DNA of 64,000 nt, from contig NC_080562.1 of the NCBI RefSeq assembly GCF_030253575.1, forward strand, positions 43,315,852-43,379,851, written 5' to 3'. Each line of letters starts with the position of its first letter. Positions within the stretch are counted from its first letter, which is position 1. The notes beneath the pieces were generated by a model that was given only the letters and a program-made list of their open reading frames with translations, searched no databases and was not told the origin of the DNA. The position numbers were made by a program, and so were the translations under genes. This document shows, in pieces, positions 23,583-35,579 of the stretch. This DNA is from Rhododendron vialii. Taxonomy: Eukaryota > Streptophyta > Magnoliopsida > Ericales > Ericaceae.

Positions 23583-24340
23583 CGCAACATCAGCACAAGG
23601 TATTTATTTGTCCAAACACATTATTAATCAATACGATTCTTTTTTCAATGCAAGGCGCACGTTGTACACATTGCAACATGAGATTCACTCCCTCACTTTC
23701 TTCCTCAGGCGCTGCAACTGATGCTTCGTCATCACTCCATCTATCCATCCATATCTCTCTCAGTTTGATATTCTGGCAAGGCTCGCAACTCGCAAGAGTA
23801 TATATAAGACCCCAACGTGAAATAAGTGAGTGTGTTGCTCGTGACGTGTTAAAAAAAAAAATGAGACGCAGTTGTCAGATCATTCTGAAAAAACAGAAAT
23901 GATACGCCAACTACACGGGTGGCTACCGCATGCTGTGCGGGGCCCATTTTGGGTCCCGTATGAATGATCCTAGTCGTTCGATAATTTTAAAAATAAAAAT
24001 TGAATGGGCTCATGAAAAATCAGTTTAATCCAAAATGTGTTTGCTGAAGGTCTTCTAGCCTTTAGTGAAGAATCATTCAATTTAGCTGTTGCCCAAGGAT
24101 TCGATGTGGTTCGATTTCCTAATGATCATTAACGTGCTAACACACTAACTATCATTCACAAATGATGGCTCGCACACACACAATGCACACATCGCATACA
24201 CTAGGAAACTACGTGGCGAAGACTCTCACACTTCTTGGAGTCTCTCATTCAGTCTTTCTTACACTTTCTTGCAATGCATGTGTACAAAGAGATCCCTTCC
24301 GGCTTTTATAGAGGGCAATGGATAGTTTTAGAGATGTAAC
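23583..24340. other. Intergenic spacer
   Basis: No gene was recognised. A weak self-complementary patch lies at 23920-23965 (gctgtgcggggcccattttg). It ends at the 5' LTR of the next element. Confidence 0.4.
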
Positions 24341-24552
24341 TGTTATACCATCTTGACATAGACTTTATTGTGTATATCCAGTGCATTATTGTAGGCTTAT
24401 TTTTAATTAGGCTTAATCTTTGTACAATTTTGACCAGATTTTATTGTGTATATCTAGTGCATTATTGTAGGCTTGTATTTAGGCTTAATTTATGTACATC
24501 TATATATTTCCTCCAATAGAGAGAATAATACAAGAAAACATTATTCCTTAAA
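24341..24552 (+). repeat. 5' LTR of deleted Copia element
   Basis: 212 bp beginning tgttataccatcttgac and ending attccttaaa. It contains an internal tandem duplication of about 70 bp: ttgacatagactttattgtg and ttgaccagattttattgtg each lead into a gtgcattattgtaggctt block. Compared with the 3' LTR it lacks about 24 bp after aatttatgt, a deletion between short repeats. Confidence 0.8.
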
Positions 24553-24664
24553 TGGTATCAGCCTAACATAGGATCCTTTCTTTCCCTTCTCCAATTGTTT
24601 CTCTGTGGTTGTTTCTCGTGCATCAAATCTTGTTTTTCTTTTGCTGGACTTTGTTGTTTGCACC

Positions 24665-24826
24665 ATGTCAACCATCTCTACGGCCACTTCTTCCCTCTCC
24701 TCCACCGCACCTGCTACCTACACTTCACTCTCCATACCCACCATCACCAATCTAGTTACTGTCAAGCTCACAGACGATAACTTCCTTCTTTGGTCTCATC
24801 AGATTGAGGCGTTTTTGTATGGCTAG
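24665..24826 (+). pseudogene. Copia gag N-terminal fragment
   Basis: A 53-codon frame from ATG 24665 to TAG 24824-24826 carries the start of a plant Copia Gag. The diagnostic segment is VTVKLTDDNFLLWSHQIEAFL, the conserved opening of UBN2/Retrotran_gag families. A stop replaces the next residue, and homologous sequence continues briefly past it (RFVDGSLPCPTADPDCVLW), so the fragment is truncated by both a stop and a deletion. Confidence 0.8.
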
Positions 24827-24950
24827 AACTTGTTGCGCTTCGTCGACGGCTCTCTTCCTTGTCCTACTGCTGATCCAGATTGTGTACTCTGGTCGGAACT
24901 GATAAAGCTCTAATCAGTATTATTTCTGCAATTCTCTCTGATACCATGAG

Positions 24951-25241
24951 TTGCAGTTCTCGACTTCCGCTCCTACTACCTTGCTTTGTGATAACCTCAA
25001 CACCACTTACATGGCTTACAATCCCGTGTTTCATGCACGCACCAAGCATATTGAGTTAAACTACCATTTTATTTGGGAACGCATTCTTTCTGGATCTCAT
25101 CGCGTTCAGTTTGTTCCCTCTCCTGATCAGCTTGCTGACCTTTTCACGAAGGGTTTACACAAACTCAGTTTTCAGCTGTTGCGATCCAACCTCGTCTCTC
25201 CCAAACCACTGAGTTTGCGGGGCAGTGTTAAACCATCTTGA
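24951..25241 (+). pseudogene. Copia RNase H C-terminal fragment
   Basis: The frame reads LLCDNLNTTYMAYNPVFHAR, then TKHIELNYHFIWERI and QLADLFTKGL, the typical end of a plant Copia Pol: the CDN..A..L..NPVFH.RTKHIE RNase H segment and the ADIFTKGL-like tail. Everything upstream in Pol is missing; the join to gag-derived sequence lies between about 24900 and 24950. Confidence 0.82.
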
Positions 25242-25457
25242 CCTAGACTTTATTGTGTATATCTAGTGCATTATTGTAGGCTTATATTTAGGCTTAATCT
25301 TTGTACAATCTTGACCAGACTTTATTGTGTATATCTGGTGCATTATTGTAGGCTTGTATTTAGGCTTAATTTATGTTCTTTCCTAAATATTCCCTTTTGT
25401 ACATCTATATATTTCCTCCAATAAAGAGAAGAATACAAGAAAACTATATTCCTTACA
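25226..25457 (+). repeat. 3' LTR of deleted Copia element
   Basis: 232 bp beginning tgttaaaccatcttgac and ending attccttaca. It has the same internal duplication as the 5' LTR plus the extra segment ttctttcctaaatattccct. Several single-base differences separate the two LTRs, so the insertion is not recent. Confidence 0.8.
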
Positions 25458-27407
25458 GTTTCATCATATTCCGAAAGATTATAGTGAAATACAGTAGAAA
25501 GTTCTCGCATAGTCCATAGTACCTATTCCGGAAAAGTCCGAAAGACTCTAGGCAAAGTCTAGGAGTTTCCAAAAAATTCAAGAGGGCTGGTGATGATTTT
25601 TAACACTCGTCAATCAATCAATCTTAAATCACAACAAACATAAAATATTCTTACCTCAATCACTCACCCTTCAAATGACAACCAATTGAGCTCAAATAAA
25701 TTTAAAGACTCTAATTTCACTGCAATCGACATATGAATTCTCACATTGATCAAACTTCAATTTCTAAAAAAATCCAATGTTCAAAAACAAAAACATAACA
25801 AATTCTTGTCTCAATCGATCAATCTCGATCGATATAAGAATATTGATGAAAAGGAACTGACACTCAGAAAAATGAAATAAAAAATCTCAACATCAATCGA
25901 TATTAAATCTCTAGATCGAAACACAAAATCCTCTCTACAAACGTTGAAAAATCTCGCCTCCAGATAGCGATTTTAAAACGAAAACATACTCGTAAATTAG
26001 AAGAGGGGCAAAATAGTCAAAACATGTCACACAGGACCTAGTTAGGGACGCAATCTTATTGGGTGCGAGCCAGCAAAAAATAAGTTCCAAAAACAGTACC
26101 AGCCAAAAAAATTCTATTTTTTTATTTTCAAAAAAGCCAGAAGGCTAGATTTCGTTAGACAAGTCAAATGAACACTTCCAAATGTAACTCAGGACTTCAT
26201 CCTTCCCCTACTTCCGTCTGGTCTCCAAGACTCGAACCTATCAACAAGTGAAACCACCACCTTTGATCCCATCTCCACCAACAATGGAACTCAACTAGTA
26301 CTACTCAGCTCCAGGTCTCCTTGCTCGTAACCTTCTTTGATAGTGGAAGTACAAGATTTGTGATTTTGCTGCTTAGAACTTGACAATGTAAAAATGTACG
26401 TCTTTCGATTTCACTAGTTCAAGCAATTAGAGCGTTTCCATCGGAGACGTCAATGTTTTTTTGTTGTAGCAATGCCTGATAGAATGAAATGTAATAACAT
26501 GGCTTAATTTCAGGGGTTAGATAGTAGCTAGTCACCAAGCATGGCCCAAACATGCTAGTCGCTCCGCGGGTGCTGCAGAGCACCCCTGTGTAGTGCACTA
26601 CACAGCGCACGACACACAAATGCACTAGAGCATTTCCCTTTCCAAGTTACATTGAAGAAGAAAAAAACTTCAATCACATATGTGAAAGTATGTGCGATAC
26701 TAGCACTGTAAGTCGGAATTACTCACCATTGAGGAGGCTAGAAATCCAAAGCCATATTTTGTCTCTACAATACTATCTTGCGCTCTCTGATAAAATATAC
26801 GACGGCCATGAAATTCTCAAGCATCAGAACATGACGCAAACCTGTGTTTAGAACAACAAACTTGTGTGGAGATCGCAAGATATATTAAAGGGTGTTTTCA
26901 AGTTCTCTACGAGAGCATGCTCTCGGATTAAATATACAATAGACATGAACTTTTCAAGCATCAAACATGATACAAACCCGTATTTAGAACAACAAACTCA
27001 ACATTCATTGCCCATACAATTGGAAACAAAATCAAGCCTCCACATTTTACATCATTAAAGTTCCTCAGAATAATGAAACTGTCACCTCGTCATCAATTTG
27101 GACATGGTCGTCCCAAATATTATAAGAGATCAAAACAGGAAAAAAAAATTAAATAATGCCGCAAATTGGTGGGCTCTGTAATCACCCTAGTTCCTTGATA
27201 CAAATTTTCCCAAAATAAATATTACATTGACAAAACGCAAATATATTGTTGGGCAAAACTCCTCCATGCTCCAAGTCCAGGAAATCATTACCTGCACCAC
27301 CTGTCAAGCCGCTGACTCAAGCAAAGATTGAGGTAATATGAAAGCTATTAACCACTTGAAAATACTACCAAACGCACTGTTCCAGCAAATGACTAATTAC
27401 GCACCCT
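25458..27407. other. Intergenic, downstream of the cyclin T gene
   Basis: No gene was recognised. A diverged direct duplication with a period near 137 bp is visible: aaaatatacgacggccatga...cttagaacaacaaac-type sequence at about 26793-26862 and again at about 26930-27000. The palindromic patch at 26590-26612 (tgtagtgcactacacagcg) is local. The last few hundred bases are probably the 3' UTR of the - strand cyclin gene. Confidence 0.45.
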
Positions 27408-30400
27408 TCAAACATGGTTCTCCTGTACGTGCCTTTTTGGATCCCTTTCCGTATAACCAAGTCTGGCTAACCTGTTCCTATCGTCTGGAAGATCATGGTG
27501 ACTATGGTGGTGGGACCTGTGAGCATAATCACTACGTTGTTTCCCCTCTATTGGTCGGTCGGGTGGACTCCCCGCCTTTCTCTTGCGGTTGCTGGACTTT
27601 GGTGACCGATACCCATGCCCCACATCATCAAGTGCTGCAACCTCACCTTCTTCCACATTCTGAGAGTCTTGTCCGTGAGAGTGCTGCCCTTTCTCATGAT
27701 CTGGTAATTTTGAAGGTTTGGACCAATTTGTCCTCCTCTCCTGTTTGACCTTCTCAGTCTCTGCAGCCAATTCGATACCATCTTCCAGTTCCCTCTCAAT
27801 GAGGTCATCTTCATCCATCAAATCGGTTTTCCTAGTTGTGTCACCACGCGCCTTCCTTCGTTTCTCTAGTGCCGCCTTTACCTTGTCTTTGTCTATCTTT
27901 TTTATGGCTTCTTGGGGTGACTGACTAACTGTGCCGCCATCTCTATAGCCATGGTATCTGTCCTTCATTTCCCCTGCTTCTCTCGTTTCTGCTCTCCCAC
28001 CATTCCTTGCCTGATCTTCTTCACCACATCTGTTCTGTTCTTCCTCAATGTTTTCGCATTGCGGTTCCTCTGATTCATGGACCTCACCATCTCCTTTTTG
28101 GTCCAAAACACTCTTTACCTCTGCACTACTCCCATAGTCATTATTCCGATTTTGGGTGGGTTTGGAATGCCCGCCATGGATATCGGAATGTGGATGATCT
28201 TCTGCTGGCCGAGATGATGCTGGCTTTAAGGTTCCAGGTTTTGAAGTAGTAACTCCACTCTGAGCCATACTATCAATAGGTGCATGTTCGTCGTTGCCAG
28301 TGGGAGCTTTGGAAGGGGGACGATGGCTAACTGTGGTGCCAGCACTTCCTTCTGCTTCACTTGTCTGAGAAGGCAGTGGTACTCTATTTTGTTCATAGAG
28401 TTCCAACATTTGATTGCTAACCTCTGCACACAATGAATGAAACTAAATAAAATATGCAATATCCCGAAACTTTTGGACTCATTATAAATCACATAGCAGT
28501 AAAATCTTCTTTGGTCATTCTCAAACTTCCATGAAGACGATGCATAGTATCTGTCATCGCGACAGATACAGAGGATGCTATATAGAAAGAACAATATAAA
28601 TATTACCAAAAACAGAAACTTAAATCTCACATAGATGTAACGAAGAAACAAGAGAAATTATCACATATCGTCATACATGCAAAAGAACAGAACTCAAACA
28701 TTTATCTCAAAGACAGATTTGAATAACTTATTTAATAGAGCCTGTGGCAGCCACTTGAGGCAGATTTTGCCGAAGGTTGGTCTAGAGGTGTACTCATGAT
28801 CAATGAATATATTAAGCTCAAATATACCTTTTATCACTAAGTTTAAAGTTTAAAACCGAGGGTTGAATGGCATTATGTTTCCAAAGAACTGCCAAAGCAG
28901 CCAGAAACAACTTTATAATGTGTTTCTTTTTGGAAATAAAAACCTAGAAAATCTGAGAAATCTAAAATTTGGTTTCTCAAAAACCATAACCAAGATTTGA
29001 GAAACTATTGAAAATATGAATAAATATCTTAACTGGCATATCCATCATCACAATTAAGCAATAAATATGCAAATTATCTTCTTATATCTAAAGTAAAATA
29101 CCAAAAAATACAATAAACATAATATTAAAAGAAGAGAAAGGAGACGCCGTCCATATCAGCATCTATATGGTGGAGATGTTCGGCTCTATACGTAATTACG
29201 TATCTAAGATGACATTTTATCCAATTCACAAAAGATAGAACAATACACCACTATAGGTGTGCATCATTGCTTTTCAAAGGAAGGCAAGCAACCAACCCTC
29301 CAATTGACGTGGGGTGACATCAAACTCCTGCCACCAAACCTTCTCACCGTCATGTGGAAGCTTTACTTTTAGAAACTTGGCAGCAAGGAAAATTGCACCT
29401 GCTGCAATGTGGTGGGGCTTAAATTGCAAGCAAAGAGATGTCCGCAGCCTGCATGCCGCTTTCCCCAGTCAAAAAGAGAAGGAAGAATGCCCATGGATGG
29501 CCATTATTGAAAGTAAATGATATGCATCATACCCATCATTGACAAAATTCCACGCAACTTGAGCAAGGGCATTTTGAGCAACCTTGAATTTCTTTATTGC
29601 CTCCACAAGGGGTTTATATGGATGATGTACATTAAGATCAAAACCAAGAGTTGCAAGAACAACCCTCTCACCCAGTAAAATTAGTTCTTTTTGTTGCTCA
29701 TATACCTCCTGCATGATTGATGTCAATATAACAAGTAAGTACGAAAAATTAATGCTACAAAAGATTATTATTATTATTATTATTATTATTCTATTTCTTT
29801 TGAACGTCGAATGCTACAAAAGATTATACTGGCATTGCTCCTTAAATACTTGGAAACAAAATGTCAAAATCTAAGTAGTGACGAATACTACTAGCAGTCA
29901 TTAAACGTTGCCCTAGAAGCATTAGAAGAAGATTGGGTAGAATATAGACCTCTCACATACCAAACATAACCAAACAAAGAAGCTCACTGGAGATATGTGA
30001 ACAGAATAACAGACACCTGAAAGGAGGATTGTAGCATAAGAACTCACACAATGACAGTACCTTTTGCTTGATCCTCTGTACTGCGGCAGGATCCTTTTTG
30101 TGAATGATTTCATAAGAAACGAGTATCACATCCTTCAATGGACGAGGAGTTTCTTCGACTTTACCCGCAAGGAACATGCAAACCGTTGCAATTGTCTGAC
30201 AGAAATATAGAAGTTAGGTTCCAAGGTTAATCATCCACCAAAAACCATTTTTATTCAATGATTTCCTTCACAAAAATTAATTGTGTTGTTATTGGTGTCT
30301 TGCACCAAATCAAGAATCATGGAGCGAGAAACTTCAACCATTCACACATCAAAAAAGAGGAGCATGTGTTTGGGTCAACCGACAAATTTGTCACACAAAT

Positions 30401-32530
30401 CCAATACAGACGAGACCAGATTGCAATAATATAATAACATTGAATTGTTCACATCAGAGGAATCTAGCACTAGGAGATCCACTCAATCCAAAATAACCTG
30501 GAACAATTACCTCCACCCGACAAATGTCTTAACTCTTTAGTCACTTATGCTAGGTTTAGGGCATTCTGGTACTTGATGCCTAATTAAATAAGAGTTACAA
30601 TGGAAAAAAGCCATAATTTATTATCTCCTCTCTTCATAGCACATCTTCTCTTTTTCTCTTCTTTTTACTGTACATCATACAAAGTAACCAAGTCCATGGT
30701 CGGAAAAAAGAGTTTCTTTCAACTCTTTTCTCATTCTATGGTTCTTAGGCAGGGTTGAAGGAATGAACGTATTTGTGTCCATGCAGTAGCAGAGCTCACT
30801 AACCACTACTCCCCCTGCCTTCCACCGTGCATGGTGGAATGACATGAAGTCAACCTAAGGCCCCAAGAGCATCTCCAATGGATAGCCATAAGTCATGCCA
30901 AAGCCAATTTAGAGCAATACTCCTCCAAAAGTCTCCTCGAATGGTCCGCTAATGTCTTGCTCAATAGTAATAGAGAGATCTGAGAAACAAATGGTGGTTG
31001 AAAGAAGGGAAAGCCAAAATGGTATGTCTGCCAGAAAATTGCATGTCAACACATTAGTATGCTAAAAAATTGCCAATACTATTGGCATCTTCTATTGCCA
31101 TCTTTCCCCTTGTTTCTCTCCAACATAAAACATCCAACACATATGCTTCGTGTACTCCCATGTGAAACCTGACACTCAGGCTCAACACATGGAAGGGATG
31201 TGCTGGACATGCATCTAACAAGTATTATGAGTCGGTTATGACTATGCATAGGACTTCCATCAGTGAAAAAAAAAGAAGCAATTATTTCTTTGTAAAATAT
31301 AATATCAACCAAATATATGTCATACATGTTAACATAAAATCTAACAAACTCGGTGTATTTGGGCATATAAAACTCATGCCACCTATACCTAAGTATGCCT
31401 AACATATCACCACCTCTAAATACCATAAGATGGCTAACAGATATGAACCACAGACACTTCTAGAGGCCGGCGTGTCCCCCTATCTGACATGGGGAGACGT
31501 GGGTGACAGGGCAAAATACGTATGGGACATGCTACGTGGCGTGTCCTAAAATTTAATGAAATTTGTTGGGGGGCATGGCGAGGACATGGGAGGGACGCCT
31601 ATAGGGACACAGAAGGAGTTAAATATGGAATTTTTAAAAAACTTTTTCATGGTAAATGTGTATTACTTTAAATATTTTGGGATTAAAGTGTAATATGACG
31701 TATATATGATGCTTGTTTCTGTATGTTGATGCTTCATGCTTATACATATAACTGCGTCTCCACTGATATAAAGTAAATTTATTTTTTCATCTACTTTGCC
31801 GTGTCCCCTACCGTGTTTGTGTCCCTATTTTCTTAGGAATCCCGTGTCATGTGTCCATGTCTGTATCCGTGTCCAAGTTCGTGCTACATGGGCTAACGGC
31901 TTAGAAACTGCCTGCATATATGCACACAAGGGTGCTAGTCACCTGATGTCCCCTACTCATTTGGAGCCTTATCTATGGAAAGGTGCAGGGGAAAAGACTT
32001 TGCCAGCTTTAATTGTCCAGAACATCTTATCCATGTTCAATCTTACCAGGTAATTTCCAGTAAAATTACACAGCTCAATGCAACATTTGCAGGATTGTAT
32101 TCTACAAGTCATGTCAAACTTACAACTAAGTAAATCAGAATCATTAAGCAAAGATTCCTACTCAGGGGAAAGAGAATAGGAGTTCAAATGCTACAAAGGA
32201 TCAGTAACTCACCCTTCTGTCATTCTTTGCATGGGATTGACGATGGAAGAAACGGTGACAAAAAATTATTGCAGTAGCAATTGTTACCTGAGGCCTGCAA
32301 TCGGAAACATCAACAATCTCTTATTTTCAGTAAACCAGACCAAACTAAGCCTCCAAATCAATTGGGGTGAATATATTTAAGATTTTCTTCCATTCAGCTC
32401 AGTCGAGCTATATGCTCAGTTAAATATGAAATCGCATGTTTATAGATAAAAACTAGAAAGTCCTACAGCCATATTAGATTAGAGGCATGAAAAATTATGA
32501 GTTCATCCCTCGTTAAGCAATAGAGAGGGG

Positions 32531-32561
<31 letters not shown>

Positions 32562-35543
32562 CTTGGGGGGGTTGGTTGTGGTTAATAACAAGATCTATGA
32601 TCCTTAGCGACAATACTGATGTCAAAAATAGAAAGATCTAAAGATCAAAAATAAGTATAACGCAATTATCTTCTGTGCTAAATGTACAAACCTGTTAAAG
32701 ACTGAAAGCTGCAAACTAGAAAACCTCAACCAAAGCACGAACACCTAATCTAACAATCACCTATCTTCAATGATGCTTGTGTGGCATTGCAATTGTCAAG
32801 CATTTTACTAGCATCAAATAGGACTGCATATGCCAACTCATTGTTGACACAGATGAAGTAAGTGATGCTAGTAATATTAGGATTAGGAAAGCTAGAGTAA
32901 GATTTAAAGATTCAGCTGCTCCATTCTGTAAGGAGACTGAAGATTGAACCTATTAGTGTTGGCCGATTCCTACAGACGCGGACATGTATCAGCCAATCCG
33001 CCGGTTACATACACATTTGACCAAAGAACTCACACGTAGATAAGCGATCAGATTGACTTGCTCCATATCAACAGGACATGTGATTTAGCAAACCACAGCA
33101 GCACGAAACAACAGCGAATATCATCTCCAACTATACCCATTGGTTTCAGATATCGCAGTGCCAGTTTTCTCTCTCACTAGGGTAGTAGGGTTGCCTTGTC
33201 TTTCCACTGTCTCCTGTGGCCTAAGCTCTGACTGACACGATCTTTCCAGACACCTCAAGAGTCCCACCAGGACAAGTCACCCACACTTAACCACCACAAT
33301 ATTTAACAAATCAACAAAGCCATCCATAACAAATAATTCCTGTTAGAAGTGTCAGTAGAATAACTGGGTTTGTCCCACATCGCCAATCTAATGTACATGT
33401 AACTCTCCAGAGTAATATAAATATATGTGTGTGTTAGGGTAAAATATACTCTACACACTTTCTCTATTCTTCCCAAACAACATGGTATTAGAGCCAAACC
33501 CTAACCCACCATAGATCCTACCCTAACAGCTTTACCCATCACTCTAGCAGTCATGCACAGTAATCTCACGGCTGTGAACAGTGCTGCTGGAAACCCTAGC
33601 CTCTAAAACCTCACCCTTACGCCTGTAATCACGTCAACTGCCATAGCCCAGTCACCGGCGACCCTCGTTGGAGGTCGTCCAGTCACCGGCGACCCTCGCC
33701 GGCCATTGCCAGTCACCGGCAACCCTCGCCTGATTCCGGCAACCCTTCTGGTTACATATTCTGTGTTCTGCTGCAGCTGGATCTCTGATTTCGTGCAATT
33801 TCGGTGTTCTCCGAGCTGCTTGTGTCTAGTTTGATTTCTATTCAACGTTGATGTAAGTTGGATATTTTGGACTTGTTTTGCTCGGTTTATCTGGGTTGGA
33901 CCATGATCAATCTATCTTACTTGGTTATTGGTGGTTTTATTTCATCTATGGAGTTAGTATACTTAACTGGTATGTCCAACCCAGGTACAATCTGTTGGGT
34001 ATTCATGGTTGTAGCAAGTTGTAGTTGTTCTTGCTGCTGTTGATGGTAACTTGTTGGTAGTTGTTGCTCCTATTAGTTTATGGCACTATTGAGCGTCACA
34101 GAGCTCGCCTGGTTGCCAAAGGTTACACCCAGACTTATGGTGTTGATTATTCAGATACGTTTTCTCCTGTTGCCAGGCTTGGTTCTGTGCAGATTCTTAT
34201 TTCTCTTGCCACCAATCTTGGTTGGCCGTTGTTCCAGCTCGACGTCAAAAATAACTTTATCCATGGCGATCTCCAGGAGGAAGTCCACATGAAGCAACCA
34301 CCTGGGTTTGTTGGGTTTGTTGCTCAGGGGGAGCGTCATAAGGTATGCCGTCTTCTCAAACCACTCTATGGACTTAAGCAATCTCCTCGAGCGTGGTTTA
34401 GCAAGTTTAGTGATGCCATTATGAGATTTGACATGCGTCGAAGTCAGTCAGACCGCTCTGCATTCTCCCTTATGTTGGCTAGAGGGAAAGTATTGCTCAT
34501 TGTCTATGTAGATAACATTATTATTACTAAAGATGATCAGAAAGGGATTGATGAGTTGAAACATTTTTTACATAGTCAGTTCCACACTAAAGACTTGGGT
34601 AAGTTGCGATATTTCTTGGGTATTGAGGTAGTGAGGGCCAAGGATGTGATCAGTTTGTCTCAGAGGAAATATGTGTCGGATATTCTTGAAGAGACAGGTT
34701 TATTGGGAGCTAAACCTGTGGAGACTCCAATGGATCCTAATGTCAAACTTTGCATTGATCAGGGGGAGGTATTTCCTCATCCAGACCAGTATTGTCGCTT
34801 GGTAGGTAAATCGAATTATCTTACCAACACACGTCCTGATATTTCATTTGTTGTTAGTTTGGTGACTCAGTTTATGTCTGCTCCTCGTCTTCCACATTGG
34901 GAAGCTTGTATTCGCATTGTCAAGTATCTCAAGGCTTATCCTGAACGCGGTTTATTTTATCGTTCTAATGGTCATTTTGCGTATTGAGGCATTTGCAGAT
35001 GCAGATTGGGCAGGGTCACCTTTTGATAGACATTCAACAACTGGTTACTGTACTTTTGTTGGTGGCAAACTAGTTACCTAGAAGAGTAAGAAGCAAACTG
35101 TTGTTGTCAAGTCTAGTGCAGAAGCTGAGTACTGTGCTATGGCTAATACTATATGTGAGGTTGTTTGGCTGAGATCCTTTCTTGAAGAGCTGGGATTTCG
35201 GGTACAGTTACCTATTCCTATATATTGTGACAATGAAGCAGCGATACATATTGCCTTGAACCCGGTGTTTCATGAGAAAACCAAACATATTGAGGTAGAT
35301 TGTCACATTGTTCGAAATAAGATTGACAGTGGTGTGTTGGTTATGCCCTTTGTGTCCACAGGAGCTCAGATAACAGATATTCTTACCAAATCACTGTTTA
35401 AACCTCGTTTAGAGTTTTTATGTAACAAGCTGGGATTTTGTGATATCTATTTTCCAGCTTGAGGGGGAGTGTTAGAAGTGTTAGTAGAATAAGTGGGTTT
35501 GTCCCACATCGCCAATCTAATGTACATGTAACTCTCCATAGTA

Positions 35544-35579
<36 letters not shown>

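Larger units (their letters stand above)
24341..25457 (+). mobile_element. Internally deleted Copia LTR retrotransposon
   Basis: Two related LTRs flank only about 670 bp of internal DNA. A primer-binding site (tggtatcag, complementary to initiator tRNA-Met) follows the 5' LTR at 24553, and a purine-rich tract (gtttgcggggcag) precedes the 3' LTR. Inside are the first part of gag and the last part of RNase H; protease, integrase and reverse transcriptase are gone. The flanks gtaac and gtttc do not form a perfect TSD. This is a deletion derivative that cannot move on its own. Confidence 0.85.

Noticed and set aside
27338-28249. Several + strand frames antisense to the cyclin T last exon
   Set aside because: Shadows of the 1-kb coding exon; codon patterns and family similarity are only on the - strand.
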